DNA of 35,082 bases from an uncultured Muribaculaceae bacterium (GTDB taxonomy: Bacteria > Bacteroidota > Bacteroidia > Bacteroidales > Muribaculaceae): positions 1-35,082 of the forward strand of contig CANDNO010000023.1 in the NCBI GenBank assembly GCA_947386115.1, written 5' to 3'. Each line of letters begins with the position of its first letter. Position 1 is the first letter of the stretch. The notes under the pieces were generated by a model. The model did not search any database, was not told the origin of the DNA, and saw only the letters and a program-made list of their open reading frames with translations. A program made the position numbers and the translations under genes. Of this stretch, positions 17,504 through 25,008 are shown in pieces.

Positions 17504-17988
17504 GACCCCGTTCCCCAATATTTGTTAACGCTGGGGTCGTATATCTCTGAGTGATTTTTGTCTTGTGATGAAGGAGCGTAGCCGTAGCTACGTGACTGAA
17601 GAACAAGGCAAAAAGCGCCAGAGAGATGCGATGTTAAGGTAATTTCATAGATCAGCATACAATTAATTGCACAGTGATCATGGCTTGAATCCGTTAGAAG
17701 ATTAAACAGGAATTACGATCAAATTCTTCATACCGCCAAGGGGATTGCGATGGTGGCGTGTGCGATGTTTATGTTGCGGTTCATATAATTCTGCCCCTTC
17801 TCGAATTCTTCACAGCAGTATTTATTTTCAGTTGTCCGTGGCAAGAAATTACCATCGCCCCGGCCAATCGTCATGCATCTGCGTCCGCTTGTTTCGGTCA
17901 CAATGCAACCGCATTGCTCCCTCACTGCGCGAACACATCTGCACGACGCTTGACCGCCCCAGCGTTAACAAATATTGGGGAACGGGGT
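17504..17988. mobile_element. 485-bp MITE-like element with 34-bp perfect terminal inverted repeats
   Basis: The stretch at 17503-17536 is the exact reverse complement of 17957-17990 (34 of 34 positions; outer end AGACCCCGTTCCCC). CTAA occurs at 17500-17503 and again at 17989-17992, consistent with a 4-bp target duplication of the YTAR type used by some IS5-family elements; this duplication overlaps the repeat ends by a base or two. No transposase is encoded: the longest minus-strand reading frame inside (17728-17925, 65 codons) has no recognisable domain. The element sits in the short spacer between two tandem tRNA-Glu units. It fills the only gene-free stretch longer than 300 bases outside the tRNAs. 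Family assignment is inference. Confidence 0.75.
17545..17623. repeat. Long structured hairpin inside the MITE-like element
   Basis: CTCTG...TTTTTG-T-CTTGT (17545-17566) pairs with ACAAG-G-CAAAAA...CAGAG (17603-17623), giving a stem of about 20 pairs with one bulge and one mismatch. The loop holds a second perfect hairpin, CGTAGC-CGTA-GCTACG (17577-17592). It could be a structured RNA, a transposase-recognition structure or a remnant; nothing in the sequence decides between these. Confidence 0.55.
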
Positions 17989-18026
17989 CTAAATTTTGTT
18001 AATTACACTCTACGGGCCGCTCAAAA

Positions 18027-18058
18027 TTTGCAAAAATCAAATTTTGTTCTTACCTTTG
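18027..18058 (+). promoter_or_regulatory. Promoter of the second tRNA-Glu copy
   Basis: TTTG at 18027-18030, 20 bp, then TACCTTTG at 18051-18058. From the -7 box onwards the sequence is nearly identical to copy 1, with one base different in the leader (C to T). Confidence 0.8.
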
Positions 18059-18098
18059 CACCGTTGTTAGCAGTTAAGCTCACTGCGTCAAGCAAAAT

Positions 18099-18171
18099 GG
18101 CGATTTAGTGTAGAGGCCTAGCACGCCGCCCTCTCAAGGCGGAGACTCGGGTTCGAATCCCGGACTCGCTA
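18099..18171 (+). tRNA. tRNA-Glu (anticodon CUC), copy 2
   Basis: Identical over all 73 nt to the copy at 17365-17437, including the U-C mismatch at acceptor pair 6-67. It has a separate promoter (18027-18058) and terminator. The duplicated unit runs from the -7 box to the end of the terminator (17317-17486 and 18051-18217, about 734 bp apart). Confidence 0.9.
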
Positions 18172-18179
18172 CAACACCT

Positions 18180-18217
18180 AAAGCACCGACCCCTCAACGA
18201 GGCCGGTGCTTTTCTTT
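18180..18217 (+). terminator. Terminator of tRNA-Glu copy 2
   Basis: The arms AAAGCACCG (18180-18188) and CGGTGCTTT (18204-18212) form the stem, followed by TCTTTT. The loop differs from copy 1 by one base (AACGA for AACAA). Confidence 0.85.
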
Positions 18218-18251
18218 TATATCAATATCAAACAGTCCGATTAGGCTGATA

Positions 18252-18698
18252 CTATTTGCGTTCGTAGTGCACGTAACGCTGCTCGCGGGGCTGATAGTCG
18301 GGATCGTCCCACAGACGGCTCGAGATTATCAAGTCGGCGCTTATACGGTTACAGGCGATAGGCACATTGTGCAGTCGACACTGACGCAGCAGCATCTGGA
18401 TATCAGCCTCATGGGGCTGAGCACTCAAATCATCGTTAAGGAATATCGCGAAGTCAATCTCTCCGCGCACTACCATTGCCGCGATCTCGGCATCGCCACC
18501 CATCGGGCCCGAATTCTTGCACTCTACATCCGATTCTATACCAAGCTCATCGAAAGCTTTCTTTACCAGACCACCGGTTGTACCGGTACACACAAGATGG
18601 TGATGCGACAGGAATTCGGCATTATAGCGCACCCAGTCGACCATGTCGGCCTTGCGCTGATCGTGAGCCACAAGAGCAATTGTAAGTCTTTTTTTCAT
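18252..18698 (-). CDS. mgsA: Methylglyoxal synthase
   Basis: This cytoplasmic enzyme converts dihydroxyacetone phosphate to methylglyoxal and phosphate, a bypass that frees phosphate when sugar phosphates accumulate. The 148 residues match the family. Compared with E. coli MgsA the key residues are present: the phosphate-binding TGTTGGL (38-44), the catalytic Asp69 in SGPMGGD (63-69), and His96 and Asp99 in PHEAD (95-99). An AGGAG directly precedes the ATG, unusually close for a ribosome-binding site. It is a single gene between the tRNA copies and the divergent argC-like gene. Confidence 0.95.
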   Translation of the reverse strand: MKKRLTIALVAHDQRKADMVDWVRYNAEFLSHHHLVCTGTTGGLVKKAFDELGIESDVECKNSGPMGGDAEIAAMVVRGEIDFAIFLNDDLSAQPHEADIQMLLRQCRLHNVPIACNRISADLIISSRLWDDPDYQPREQRYVHYERK

Positions 18699-18713
18699 CT
18701 CCTTTATAAATAG

Positions 18714-18824
18714 CTAAACATTATACATTATCAACACCCCTGCCTCAAAAAAGTTCTGATTGCCGGTTCCATCATAGCCCATAATGTCGGCCTTGATTTC
18801 AGCAAATGGAGAAACCTGGTGACG
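18714..18824 (-). pseudogene. Possible 3' remnant of an outer-membrane-protein gene
   Basis: In one minus-strand frame the intergenic DNA reads HQVSPFAEIKADIMGYDG, then TGNQNFFEAGVLIMYNV and a TAG stop at 18714-18716. This looks like the last strands of a beta-barrel protein rather than random intergenic sequence. There is no start or upstream body: immediately 5' lie the argC-like promoter and gene on the other strand. I infer a truncated gene tail; chance coding potential is the alternative. Confidence 0.35.
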
Positions 18825-18841
18825 ATTATTAAAAATATTCG

Positions 18842-18849
18842 TATATTTG
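18842..18849 (+). promoter_or_regulatory. -7 box for the argC-like operon
   Basis: TATATTTG matches the Bacteroidota -7 consensus TAnnTTTG, 26 nt before the start codon. The -33 region (CTGG about 20 bp upstream) is a weak match. Confidence 0.5.
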
Positions 18850-18875
18850 TAGGTTGAAACCCTCAAATTTCGATT

Positions 18876-19811
18876 ATGATTAAAGTAGGTATTACCGGGG
18901 CAGAGTCGAAAGTGGCCGGCGAGATTATTCGCCTGTTGCTCAACCACCCCGACGTTGACCTTAAATGGATACAGAGTGAACACCATGTTGGTACGCGCGT
19001 CAGTGACATTCACCAGGGCCTTATAGGTGAATGTGACATGGCTATCGTCTCTCAGCCTCGCTGGGAGGAGATCGATGTTCTTTTCAACTGTTGCCACACC
19101 GGCGCAGCACGTTCGTTCCTGGACCGTAACAAAGAAAAAACCGAAAGCATCAAGATTATCGACCTGTCGGGCGATTTCCGCATGTCGGCCGAAGACAACG
19201 AGTTTGTCTACGGTCTCCCCGAACTCAACCGCAAAGCGATGGTGCGCGGAGCTACCAAGGTTACCAATCCGGGAGCGTTTGCAACAGCCGTCGAGCTGGC
19301 GCTCCTCCCCTTGGCCAAGAATCTGCTTGTCAACGGCGACATTCATGTAGCCGCCGTGTCGGGCGATCCAACGCTGGCCGACAATATACGCCTTTACAAC
19401 GCACTCACCCATAGCCATGTAGCCGAAATCGAACAGACAATCAAAGCGCTGCAGACGTCGTTCAACTCCCGCGTGAGCATGGTGCCTATGCTCGGCAGCC
19501 TGTCGCGTGGACTCATCGCTGCCGTCTATCTCGACTGCCCCCTCACGCTCGACGACGTAAGGAAACTTTACGAGGACTATTACTCCGACCACGGCTTCAC
19601 ATTCATTGTCGACAAGCAGGTAGAGCTGAAAGATGTCGCCAACACCAATAAGTGTATCCTTCACCTCGAGAAGCACGGCAACCGTCTGCTCGTGACCTCG
19701 GTAATCGACAGCATGCTCAAAGGCTCGGCCGGAACAGCCGTACACAACATGAACCTGCTGTTCGGCCTGTCGGAGCGCACAGGTCTCGCACTAAAACCCT
19801 CTGCGCTATGA
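18876..19811 (+). CDS. ArgC-like protein (N-acetyl-gamma-glutamyl-phosphate reductase family) lacking the catalytic cysteine
   Basis: The 311-residue protein has the ArgC layout: N-terminal NADP-binding VGITGAE (4-10) followed by GEIIRLLLNHPDV, then IIDLSGDFRM (94-103), VYGLPEL (111-117) and a THSH motif at the position of the catalytic His region, followed by VAEIEQTI. The family's active-site motif is NPGC(Y/F), whose Cys forms the thioester. Here it reads NPGAFATA, with Ala134 encoded by GCG. Normal reductase activity is therefore unlikely. No other arginine gene is nearby. Its last codons overlap the start of the next gene (ATGA), so the two are coupled. It may be a diverged paralogue with another role, or inactive. 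Confidence 0.85.
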   Translation: MIKVGITGAESKVAGEIIRLLLNHPDVDLKWIQSEHHVGTRVSDIHQGLIGECDMAIVSQPRWEEIDVLFNCCHTGAARSFLDRNKEKTESIKIIDLSGDFRMSAEDNEFVYGLPELNRKAMVRGATKVTNPGAFATAVELALLPLAKNLLVNGDIHVAAVSGDPTLADNIRLYNALTHSHVAEIEQTIKALQTSFNSRVSMVPMLGSLSRGLIAAVYLDCPLTLDDVRKLYEDYYSDHGFTFIVDKQVELKDVANTNKCILHLEKHGNRLLVTSVIDSMLKGSAGTAVHNMNLLFGLSERTGLALKPSAL

Positions 19812-21211
19812 TCAAACGAGTTATCTTAAGCCTGGCAGCCGCATGTGCCGTATCGATTCCTGCGGCTTTCGGCGCAGCCACCATAAGCGAGGCCCGCGAA
19901 CTCATAACCGCCGGCGACTACGAGTCGGCCATATCGATGCTCCAGAAATTAGCAGCCAAAGAGCCACGCAACACCACGATACCGGTACTCCTTGGCGACT
20001 GCTACCGCGCTACCGGCCGCGATGCCGATGCCATGACTCAATACAAGAAAGTCGTGACAAAGAATAATAGCGCTCGCCTCGGGCTCATCGAGATAGCCAT
20101 CAGAGAATACAGGCTCGACGATGCCGACCAGCTGCTCGCCGACTATCGCAAAGCGCTGAAAAAGGGGCGCAAAACCCTTCCCGACGAGTCGGACGCCGTC
20201 ACCGCTCAACTCGAACGCACCCGCAACATGCTCAACCGCGTGGAGCGCATCGTAGTGTTCGACAGCATCAACGTGCCGGCCGACGAGTTTTTCACCCACT
20301 ACCGCCTGTCGCCCGAGAGCGGCTCGCTCAACGCCCCGTCGATACTCCCATCCTCCTTTGCAGCCGCATCGCCCACTGTCGTGTACGAACCCGAAAGCCG
20401 CACCGAGATGATGTGGTCGGCACCCGATGCCGACGAGACCTACCGCCTCGTAAGCTCGGTAGCTCTTTATGGCAACGAGTGGGACACTCCGGTTGCCGTG
20501 GGCGATCACCTCGGTGAGGGTGGCGATGCCAACTACCCGTTCCTCATGCCCGACGGCATAACGCTCTACTACGCCAACGACGGCGAGAATTCGCTCGGAG
20601 GCTACGACATCTTCATTTCACGCCGCGACAGCAACGGCTTCCTGCAGCCACAGAATCTCGGCATGCCCTACAACTCACCCTACAACGACTATATGCTTGC
20701 CATCGACGAGTCGACCGGAGTAGGCTGGTGGGCAAGCGACCGCAACCGCATCGAGGGTATGGTGACAATCTACCTCTTCATCCCGTCGGACATGCGCGTA
20801 AATGTCGACGTGACAGCGCCCGATCTCAAAGACCGCGCACGCCTCTCGTCCATCTCCTCGACATGGGAACCCGGTAGCGACTATTCAAAACTGATAAAAT
20901 CGATTGCCAACATAAGCACATCGGCCCACCGACTACGCGAACAGTGTCGATTCGGACTGCCCGACGGCCGCGTCATCACACGCATCGAACAGCTTTCAAA
21001 CAGCGATGCCCGCATGGCCATGCGCCGTTACCTCGATCTGGAGAAAAGTGTGAAACAGGATGCAGCCCGACTCGAAAATCTACGCCGGCAGTATGCCGAC
21101 GGCGACACCTCAGTCTCCGCCGAAATCCTTCGACTCGAAAAGCAAGCGCTCGACGACGCCGTAACCCTACGCCACGCCTCCAACGAAGTAATCGAAGCCG
21201 AAATGCAATAA
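19808..21211 (+). CDS. Secreted TPR and PD40-like repeat protein
   Basis: The ATG at 19808 overlaps the argC-like stop and gives 467 residues with a signal peptide (1-22, MIKRVILSLAAACAVSIPAA then FG), so it is preferred over in-frame starts inside argC. Residues 25-115 form TPR-like helical pairs (ITAGDYESAISMLQKLAAKEP, LLGDCYRATGRDADAMTQYKKV). Residues 240-320 look like WD40-like PD40 blades (YPFLMPDGITLYYANDGENS, GGYDIFISRR, NDYMLAIDESTGVGWWASDRN). A charged coiled coil closes the protein (about 405-460). In Bacteroidota this TPR plus PD40 layout is usual in OmpA-family envelope proteins, but no OmpA domain is present here. A periplasmic scaffold is likely; the exact function is unknown. 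Confidence 0.75.
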   Translation: MIKRVILSLAAACAVSIPAAFGAATISEARELITAGDYESAISMLQKLAAKEPRNTTIPVLLGDCYRATGRDADAMTQYKKVVTKNNSARLGLIEIAIREYRLDDADQLLADYRKALKKGRKTLPDESDAVTAQLERTRNMLNRVERIVVFDSINVPADEFFTHYRLSPESGSLNAPSILPSSFAAASPTVVYEPESRTEMMWSAPDADETYRLVSSVALYGNEWDTPVAVGDHLGEGGDANYPFLMPDGITLYYANDGENSLGGYDIFISRRDSNGFLQPQNLGMPYNSPYNDYMLAIDESTGVGWWASDRNRIEGMVTIYLFIPSDMRVNVDVTAPDLKDRARLSSISSTWEPGSDYSKLIKSIANISTSAHRLREQCRFGLPDGRVITRIEQLSNSDARMAMRRYLDLEKSVKQDAARLENLRRQYADGDTSVSAEILRLEKQALDDAVTLRHASNEVIEAEMQ

Positions 21212-21240
21212 ATCCCCAACTAACAACTATAAACTAACAA

Positions 21241-22686
21241 ATGGCTCTCTTTCTTATTTCCATAGCCGTTCTCGTAGGCGGATACTTCATATACGGACTC
21301 ATCGTTGAACGTATTTTCAAGATCGAGCCCGAGCGTACCACTCCGGCCTACGCCCGCCGCGACGACATCGATTATCTGCCACTTCCCACATGGAAAGTAT
21401 TTCTCATACAGTTCCTTAACATAGCCGGACTCGGTCCCATTTTCGGAGCCATAATGGGCGTTATGTTCGGTCCGGCAGCATTCCTGTGGATTGTCCTCGG
21501 CACCATCTTCGCCGGTGCCGTTCACGATTTCATCTCGGGCATGATGAGCATCCGCTCGGGCGGCATGTCGCTTCCCGAGGTTGTAGGCCACGAACTCGGC
21601 ACGAGCGTCAAGCAGGTCATGCGCGTATTCTCGCTGCTACTGTTAGTGCTTGTTGGTGCCGTGTTTGTAATTAACCCGGCCGACCTCCTGGCCGGAATGA
21701 CTCCCGACTATATGGACCGCGTGGTATGGATCGGCATTATATTCCTATACTACATGCTCGCCACACTGTTGCCCATCGATAAGCTCATAGACAACTTCTA
21801 CCCCATTTTCGGTTTCACACTGCTGTTTATGGCCGTGGGCCTGCTCGGCGTGCTGCTTTTCGGTGGAGTGACTATCCCCGACGGCATCAGCGAGGGACTG
21901 CACTCGCGCAACCATGACGGCGTCCCCATCTTTCCTATGATGTTCGTTTCGATTGCCTGCGGTGCGATATCGGGATTCCATGCCACCCAATCGCCCATGA
22001 TGGCCCGCTGCCTCAAAAACGAGAAACTGGCCCGACCCATCTTCTACGGCGCCATGGTATCGGAAGGCCTTGTCGCCCTCATCTGGGCTGCCGCAGCCAT
22101 CGCTTTTACCGAGAGCTACGAGAACCTCAACAACTACATGGCCGGCTCTACCCCCGCCCCGCTTGTTAAAGAGATTTCGGTCACCTGGCTCGGCTCGCTC
22201 GGAGGCCTGCTCGCAATCATCGGCGTCATAGCCGCGCCTATCACCACAGGCGACACTGCCCTGCGCAGCGCCCGACTCATCGCAGCCGATTTCCTGAAAT
22301 TCGACCAGCGCAAGTTCTGGAAACGTCTCGCCCTGTCGCTCCCCATCTTCGCCCTGGCATTTGCCGTGATGCTCATCGACTTCAAGATTCTGTGGCGCTA
22401 CTTCGCCTGGAGCAATCAGACGCTGGCCGTGTTTACACTATGGGCATGCACCGTGTATCTTGCCCGAAAACACAGCGCCTACATCATCACACTGCTTCCC
22501 GCCATGTTCATGACATCGGTAAGTGTGAGCTACCTCCTGTATGCTCCGCGCCCCGAGGGCCTCGGCTTCGACCTGTCGATAGCCATTGCCGCCGGTGTGA
22601 CGGTATCGCTGGCCGTGACAGGCATCGTGCTCATGTATATAAAACGCATTAAATCGGATCGACTGAAGCGTCAGTTCGACTATTGA
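21241..22686 (+). CDS. cstA: CstA-family transporter (short form)
   Basis: An inner-membrane protein of 481 residues with about 12 hydrophobic segments. CstA signatures are visible: FLNIAGLGPIFGAIMGVMFGPAAFLWIVLG (58-87), GAVHDFISGMMSIRSGGMSLPEVVG (92-116) and SGFHATQSPMMARCL (about 244-258). CstA and its relatives import pyruvate or peptides during carbon limitation. E. coli CstA is about 700 residues, so this is the shorter form without the C-terminal extension; the substrate is not settled by sequence. It follows the TPR/PD40 gene by 29 nt, without an evident terminator, and is followed by a terminator-like hairpin at 22695. Confidence 0.88.
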   Translation: MALFLISIAVLVGGYFIYGLIVERIFKIEPERTTPAYARRDDIDYLPLPTWKVFLIQFLNIAGLGPIFGAIMGVMFGPAAFLWIVLGTIFAGAVHDFISGMMSIRSGGMSLPEVVGHELGTSVKQVMRVFSLLLLVLVGAVFVINPADLLAGMTPDYMDRVVWIGIIFLYYMLATLLPIDKLIDNFYPIFGFTLLFMAVGLLGVLLFGGVTIPDGISEGLHSRNHDGVPIFPMMFVSIACGAISGFHATQSPMMARCLKNEKLARPIFYGAMVSEGLVALIWAAAAIAFTESYENLNNYMAGSTPAPLVKEISVTWLGSLGGLLAIIGVIAAPITTGDTALRSARLIAADFLKFDQRKFWKRLALSLPIFALAFAVMLIDFKILWRYFAWSNQTLAVFTLWACTVYLARKHSAYIITLLPAMFMTSVSVSYLLYAPRPEGLGFDLSIAIAAGVTVSLAVTGIVLMYIKRIKSDRLKRQFDY

Positions 22687-22694
22687 AAACTATA

Positions 22695-22735
22695 GAAGGT
22701 GTATAACCCCATACACCTTCTTATTATTTTATTTA
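22695..22735 (+). terminator. Terminator-like hairpin between cstA and the fadL-like gene
   Basis: GAAGGTGTAT-AACCCC-ATACACCTTC is a perfect 10-bp stem (22695-22720), followed by TTATTATTTTATTT. It starts 8 nt after the cstA stop codon and ends only 18 nt before the next ATG (22739), leaving no room for a promoter between. Confidence 0.75.
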
Positions 22736-22738
22736 AAT

Positions 22739-24112
22739 ATGAACAAAATCGTACTAACAGCCCTCGCGGCTACCCTCTCCCTCACATCGATGGCCGAAGG
22801 TTATCAAGTAAACACTCTCAGCGCCCGCCAGATTGGCATGGGACACACCGGCACAGGCATGCACCTCGACGGTGAGAGCATGTACTTCAACCCGGCCGGA
22901 CTTGGATTCATGAACAAACGTTTCGACGTGACAGGTTCTTTCACATCCATTTTCGCTAAAGGAAAGACCGAACTCACCGACGGCAAAACCTACAAGACCG
23001 TCAACGACCCGTCGACACCCATAATGGTCAACGCCGCATTTTCGATCTACGACAATCTCAAGGCCGGCGTTTCGTTCTATACCCCCTACGGAAGCGGTAT
23101 CGACTGGACCGACAACTGGCCCGGAGCACTCCTCAGCCAGCGCGTGAATCTTAAAGTATTTACTCTGCAGCCCACTATCTCGTGGCGTATCACCGACCGC
23201 CTCTCGGTCGGCGCCGGTCTCACCGTCAACTGGGGCACAGTCGACCTGAGCAAAGGTCTTATCGCTCCCGCTACAGCCGACAAGACGCTGGCCATCCTGG
23301 CCCAGCAAGGCGCTATCACCGACCCTCATTATTATAATGGTGTAATACCGGCGTCGGTCAACCTCAACGGTAAGTCAAACGTTTCGTGCGGCTTCAACGT
23401 GGGAGTCATGTATGACATCCTCGACAATCTCACAGTGGGCGTATCATACCGTTCCAAGGTGAAGATGACTGTCGACGCCGGCCGCGCCTCGATCTCCTAT
23501 GCCAACGCCCAGGCACAGGTACTGCTGAGCGAACTCGACATCATCAACTCGACCAACTTCGCCGCCTCGATGCCATGCCCCTATGTATTGTCGATCGGCG
23601 CATCATGGAAACCCCTCGACCGCCTCACCGTTGCAGCCGATGCTCGCCTCACAGGCTGGAAGACCTACAGTAAACTCGACATCGAGTTCCTCGACCCCCT
23701 CTGCGCAGCCTACAACCAGTCCATCACCAAGAACTACCGCAATTGCTGGGCATTCTCCCTTGGCGGTGAATATGAACTTACACATCGTTTCGACCTCCGC
23801 GCCGGACTCATGATCGACACTACCCCTGTCAACGACGAGTATTACAACCCCGAGACCCCCGGCATGACCAAGATCGAGCCTACGGTAGGCTTCTCGTTCA
23901 AGCCGTTCAGCGGATTTTCGATCGACTTCGCGTTTATGTACGTTGCCGGTCTCGGCCGCGACAACGCCTCGTGCACCTACCCTGACCTTCTCGCAGCCAA
24001 GCTGAACGCAATGCTGCCGCCCACCGCTCAGCTTCCTGTGACCGAAACATTCAATGCATCATATCACGTACATGCGTTTATCCCCTCGATAGGAATAAGC
24101 TATGCGTTCTAA
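22739..24112 (+). CDS. OmpP1/FadL-family outer-membrane transporter
   Basis: A 457-residue protein with a signal peptide (MNKIVLTALAATLSLTSMAEG) and the FadL-type N terminus, including ARQIGMGHTGTGMHLDGESMYFNPAGLGFM with the NPAG motif of the family. A long series of amphipathic strands follows (for example LTVGVSYRSKVKMTVDAG, RFDLRAGLMIDTTPVNDEYYNPETPG) and it ends in an aromatic-terminated strand, GISYAF. FadL proteins let fatty acids or other hydrophobic compounds cross the outer membrane; the substrate here is not known. The start is fixed by the signal peptide, although a terminator-like hairpin lies immediately upstream. Its end overlaps the PHP phosphatase gene by 11 nt. Confidence 0.88.
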   Translation: MNKIVLTALAATLSLTSMAEGYQVNTLSARQIGMGHTGTGMHLDGESMYFNPAGLGFMNKRFDVTGSFTSIFAKGKTELTDGKTYKTVNDPSTPIMVNAAFSIYDNLKAGVSFYTPYGSGIDWTDNWPGALLSQRVNLKVFTLQPTISWRITDRLSVGAGLTVNWGTVDLSKGLIAPATADKTLAILAQQGAITDPHYYNGVIPASVNLNGKSNVSCGFNVGVMYDILDNLTVGVSYRSKVKMTVDAGRASISYANAQAQVLLSELDIINSTNFAASMPCPYVLSIGASWKPLDRLTVAADARLTGWKTYSKLDIEFLDPLCAAYNQSITKNYRNCWAFSLGGEYELTHRFDLRAGLMIDTTPVNDEYYNPETPGMTKIEPTVGFSFKPFSGFSIDFAFMYVAGLGRDNASCTYPDLLAAKLNAMLPPTAQLPVTETFNASYHVHAFIPSIGISYAF

Positions 24113-24926
24113 AATCGATTTCATAAAACTACTTGGCGACAGCAGTCGCTACACACTTCATTCTCATACCGAGTTTTGCGACGGACGCGCTCAGATGGAG
24201 GCGTTCGCTCGCGAAGCCGTAGCACGCGGATTCACCCACTACGGCTTCACCCCCCACTCGCCCGTACCCATCGTCTCGCCCTGCAACATGCATCGCGACA
24301 AAGTGCCCGTCTATCTGGCCGAAGTCGACCGCATTCGACAAGCCTATGGCGACCGCGTCACATTCCTTGCCGGAATGGAAATCGACTACCTCGGCGACGA
24401 TTGGGGCCCGTCGTCCGACTATTTTACATCCCTGCCACTCGACTACACCATCGGGTCGGTGCACTTCATCCCCGCTCAGGACGGCACACTCGTCGACATC
24501 GACGGACGCTTCGAGTCATTCCGCCGCAAAATGCGTGAGAATTTTCACGACGACATACGCTATGTTGTCGAAACCTTCTACAGCCAGTCAATCAAAATGG
24601 TAGAACGAGGCGGATTCGACATCATCGGCCACCTCGACAAGGTAGGCCACAACGCCTCCCATTACTGCCCCGGCATCGAGAGCGAATCATGGTATCAGTC
24701 GCTGGCCAACGACCTCGTCGACCACGTCATCGAATCGGGAGTAACCGTCGAACTGAACACCAAAGCCCGCGCCGAGCACGGTCGCTTCTTCCCCTCCGAG
24801 ACGCTCCTCCAGAGCCTCGTCGACGCCCGCGTCCCCATCATCGTAAACAGCGACGCCCACGTCCCCGCCCTCATCGACGCCTCCCGCCCCGAAGCCCTCA
24901 CCCTCCTCCACCACCTCGCCAAGTAA
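24102..24926 (+). CDS. PHP-domain histidinol-phosphatase (HisJ/HisK type)
   Basis: This 274-residue PHP-domain phosphatase probably dephosphorylates L-histidinol phosphate in histidine synthesis. All expected metal-binding residues of the PHP active site can be seen: His20 and His22 (LHSHTEFCDG), His52 (FTPHSP), Glu93 (GMEIDY), His121 (GSVHF), His177 (IIGHLDKVGHN), and Asp251 with His253 (NSDAH). No other his gene is nearby, so the substrate is inferred from family likeness and could be another sugar or amino-alcohol phosphate. Its ATG lies inside the 3' end of the FadL-like gene, an overlap of 11 nt that implies translational coupling. Confidence 0.85.
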   Translation: MRSKIDFIKLLGDSSRYTLHSHTEFCDGRAQMEAFAREAVARGFTHYGFTPHSPVPIVSPCNMHRDKVPVYLAEVDRIRQAYGDRVTFLAGMEIDYLGDDWGPSSDYFTSLPLDYTIGSVHFIPAQDGTLVDIDGRFESFRRKMRENFHDDIRYVVETFYSQSIKMVERGGFDIIGHLDKVGHNASHYCPGIESESWYQSLANDLVDHVIESGVTVELNTKARAEHGRFFPSETLLQSLVDARVPIIVNSDAHVPALIDASRPEALTLLHHLAK

Positions 24927-24952
24927 TCCCCCAAAAATCCCAAATAACCAAA

Positions 24953-24985
24953 GCAGGCTCGCCACCCAACCGGTAGCGAGCCTGC
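24953..24985 (-). terminator. Hairpin between the PHP phosphatase and gpmI
   Basis: GCAGGCTCGC (24953-24962) and GCGAGCCTGC (24976-24985) form a perfect 10-bp stem. Only the minus-strand side is followed by a T-rich run (TTTGGTTATTT), so it fits best as the terminator of gpmI, reached after the palindrome array. It may also block plus-strand read-through. Confidence 0.6.
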
Positions 24986-25008
24986 GTCATATACCAAATA
25001 CTTAAAAT

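Noticed and set aside
17728-17925. 65-codon minus-strand frame in the MITE-like element
   Set aside because: No signal peptide, domain or transposase motif, and no plausible start context; too short to call a gene.
18714-19745. 343-codon minus-strand open frame
   Set aside because: Most of it is antisense to the ArgC-like gene. Only its last ~35 codons, outside that gene, look protein-like and are reported separately as a possible remnant.
19652-19807. In-frame upstream starts for the TPR/PD40 gene inside argC
   Set aside because: They would precede the clear signal peptide that begins at 19808, and the ATGA overlap is a normal coupling signal.
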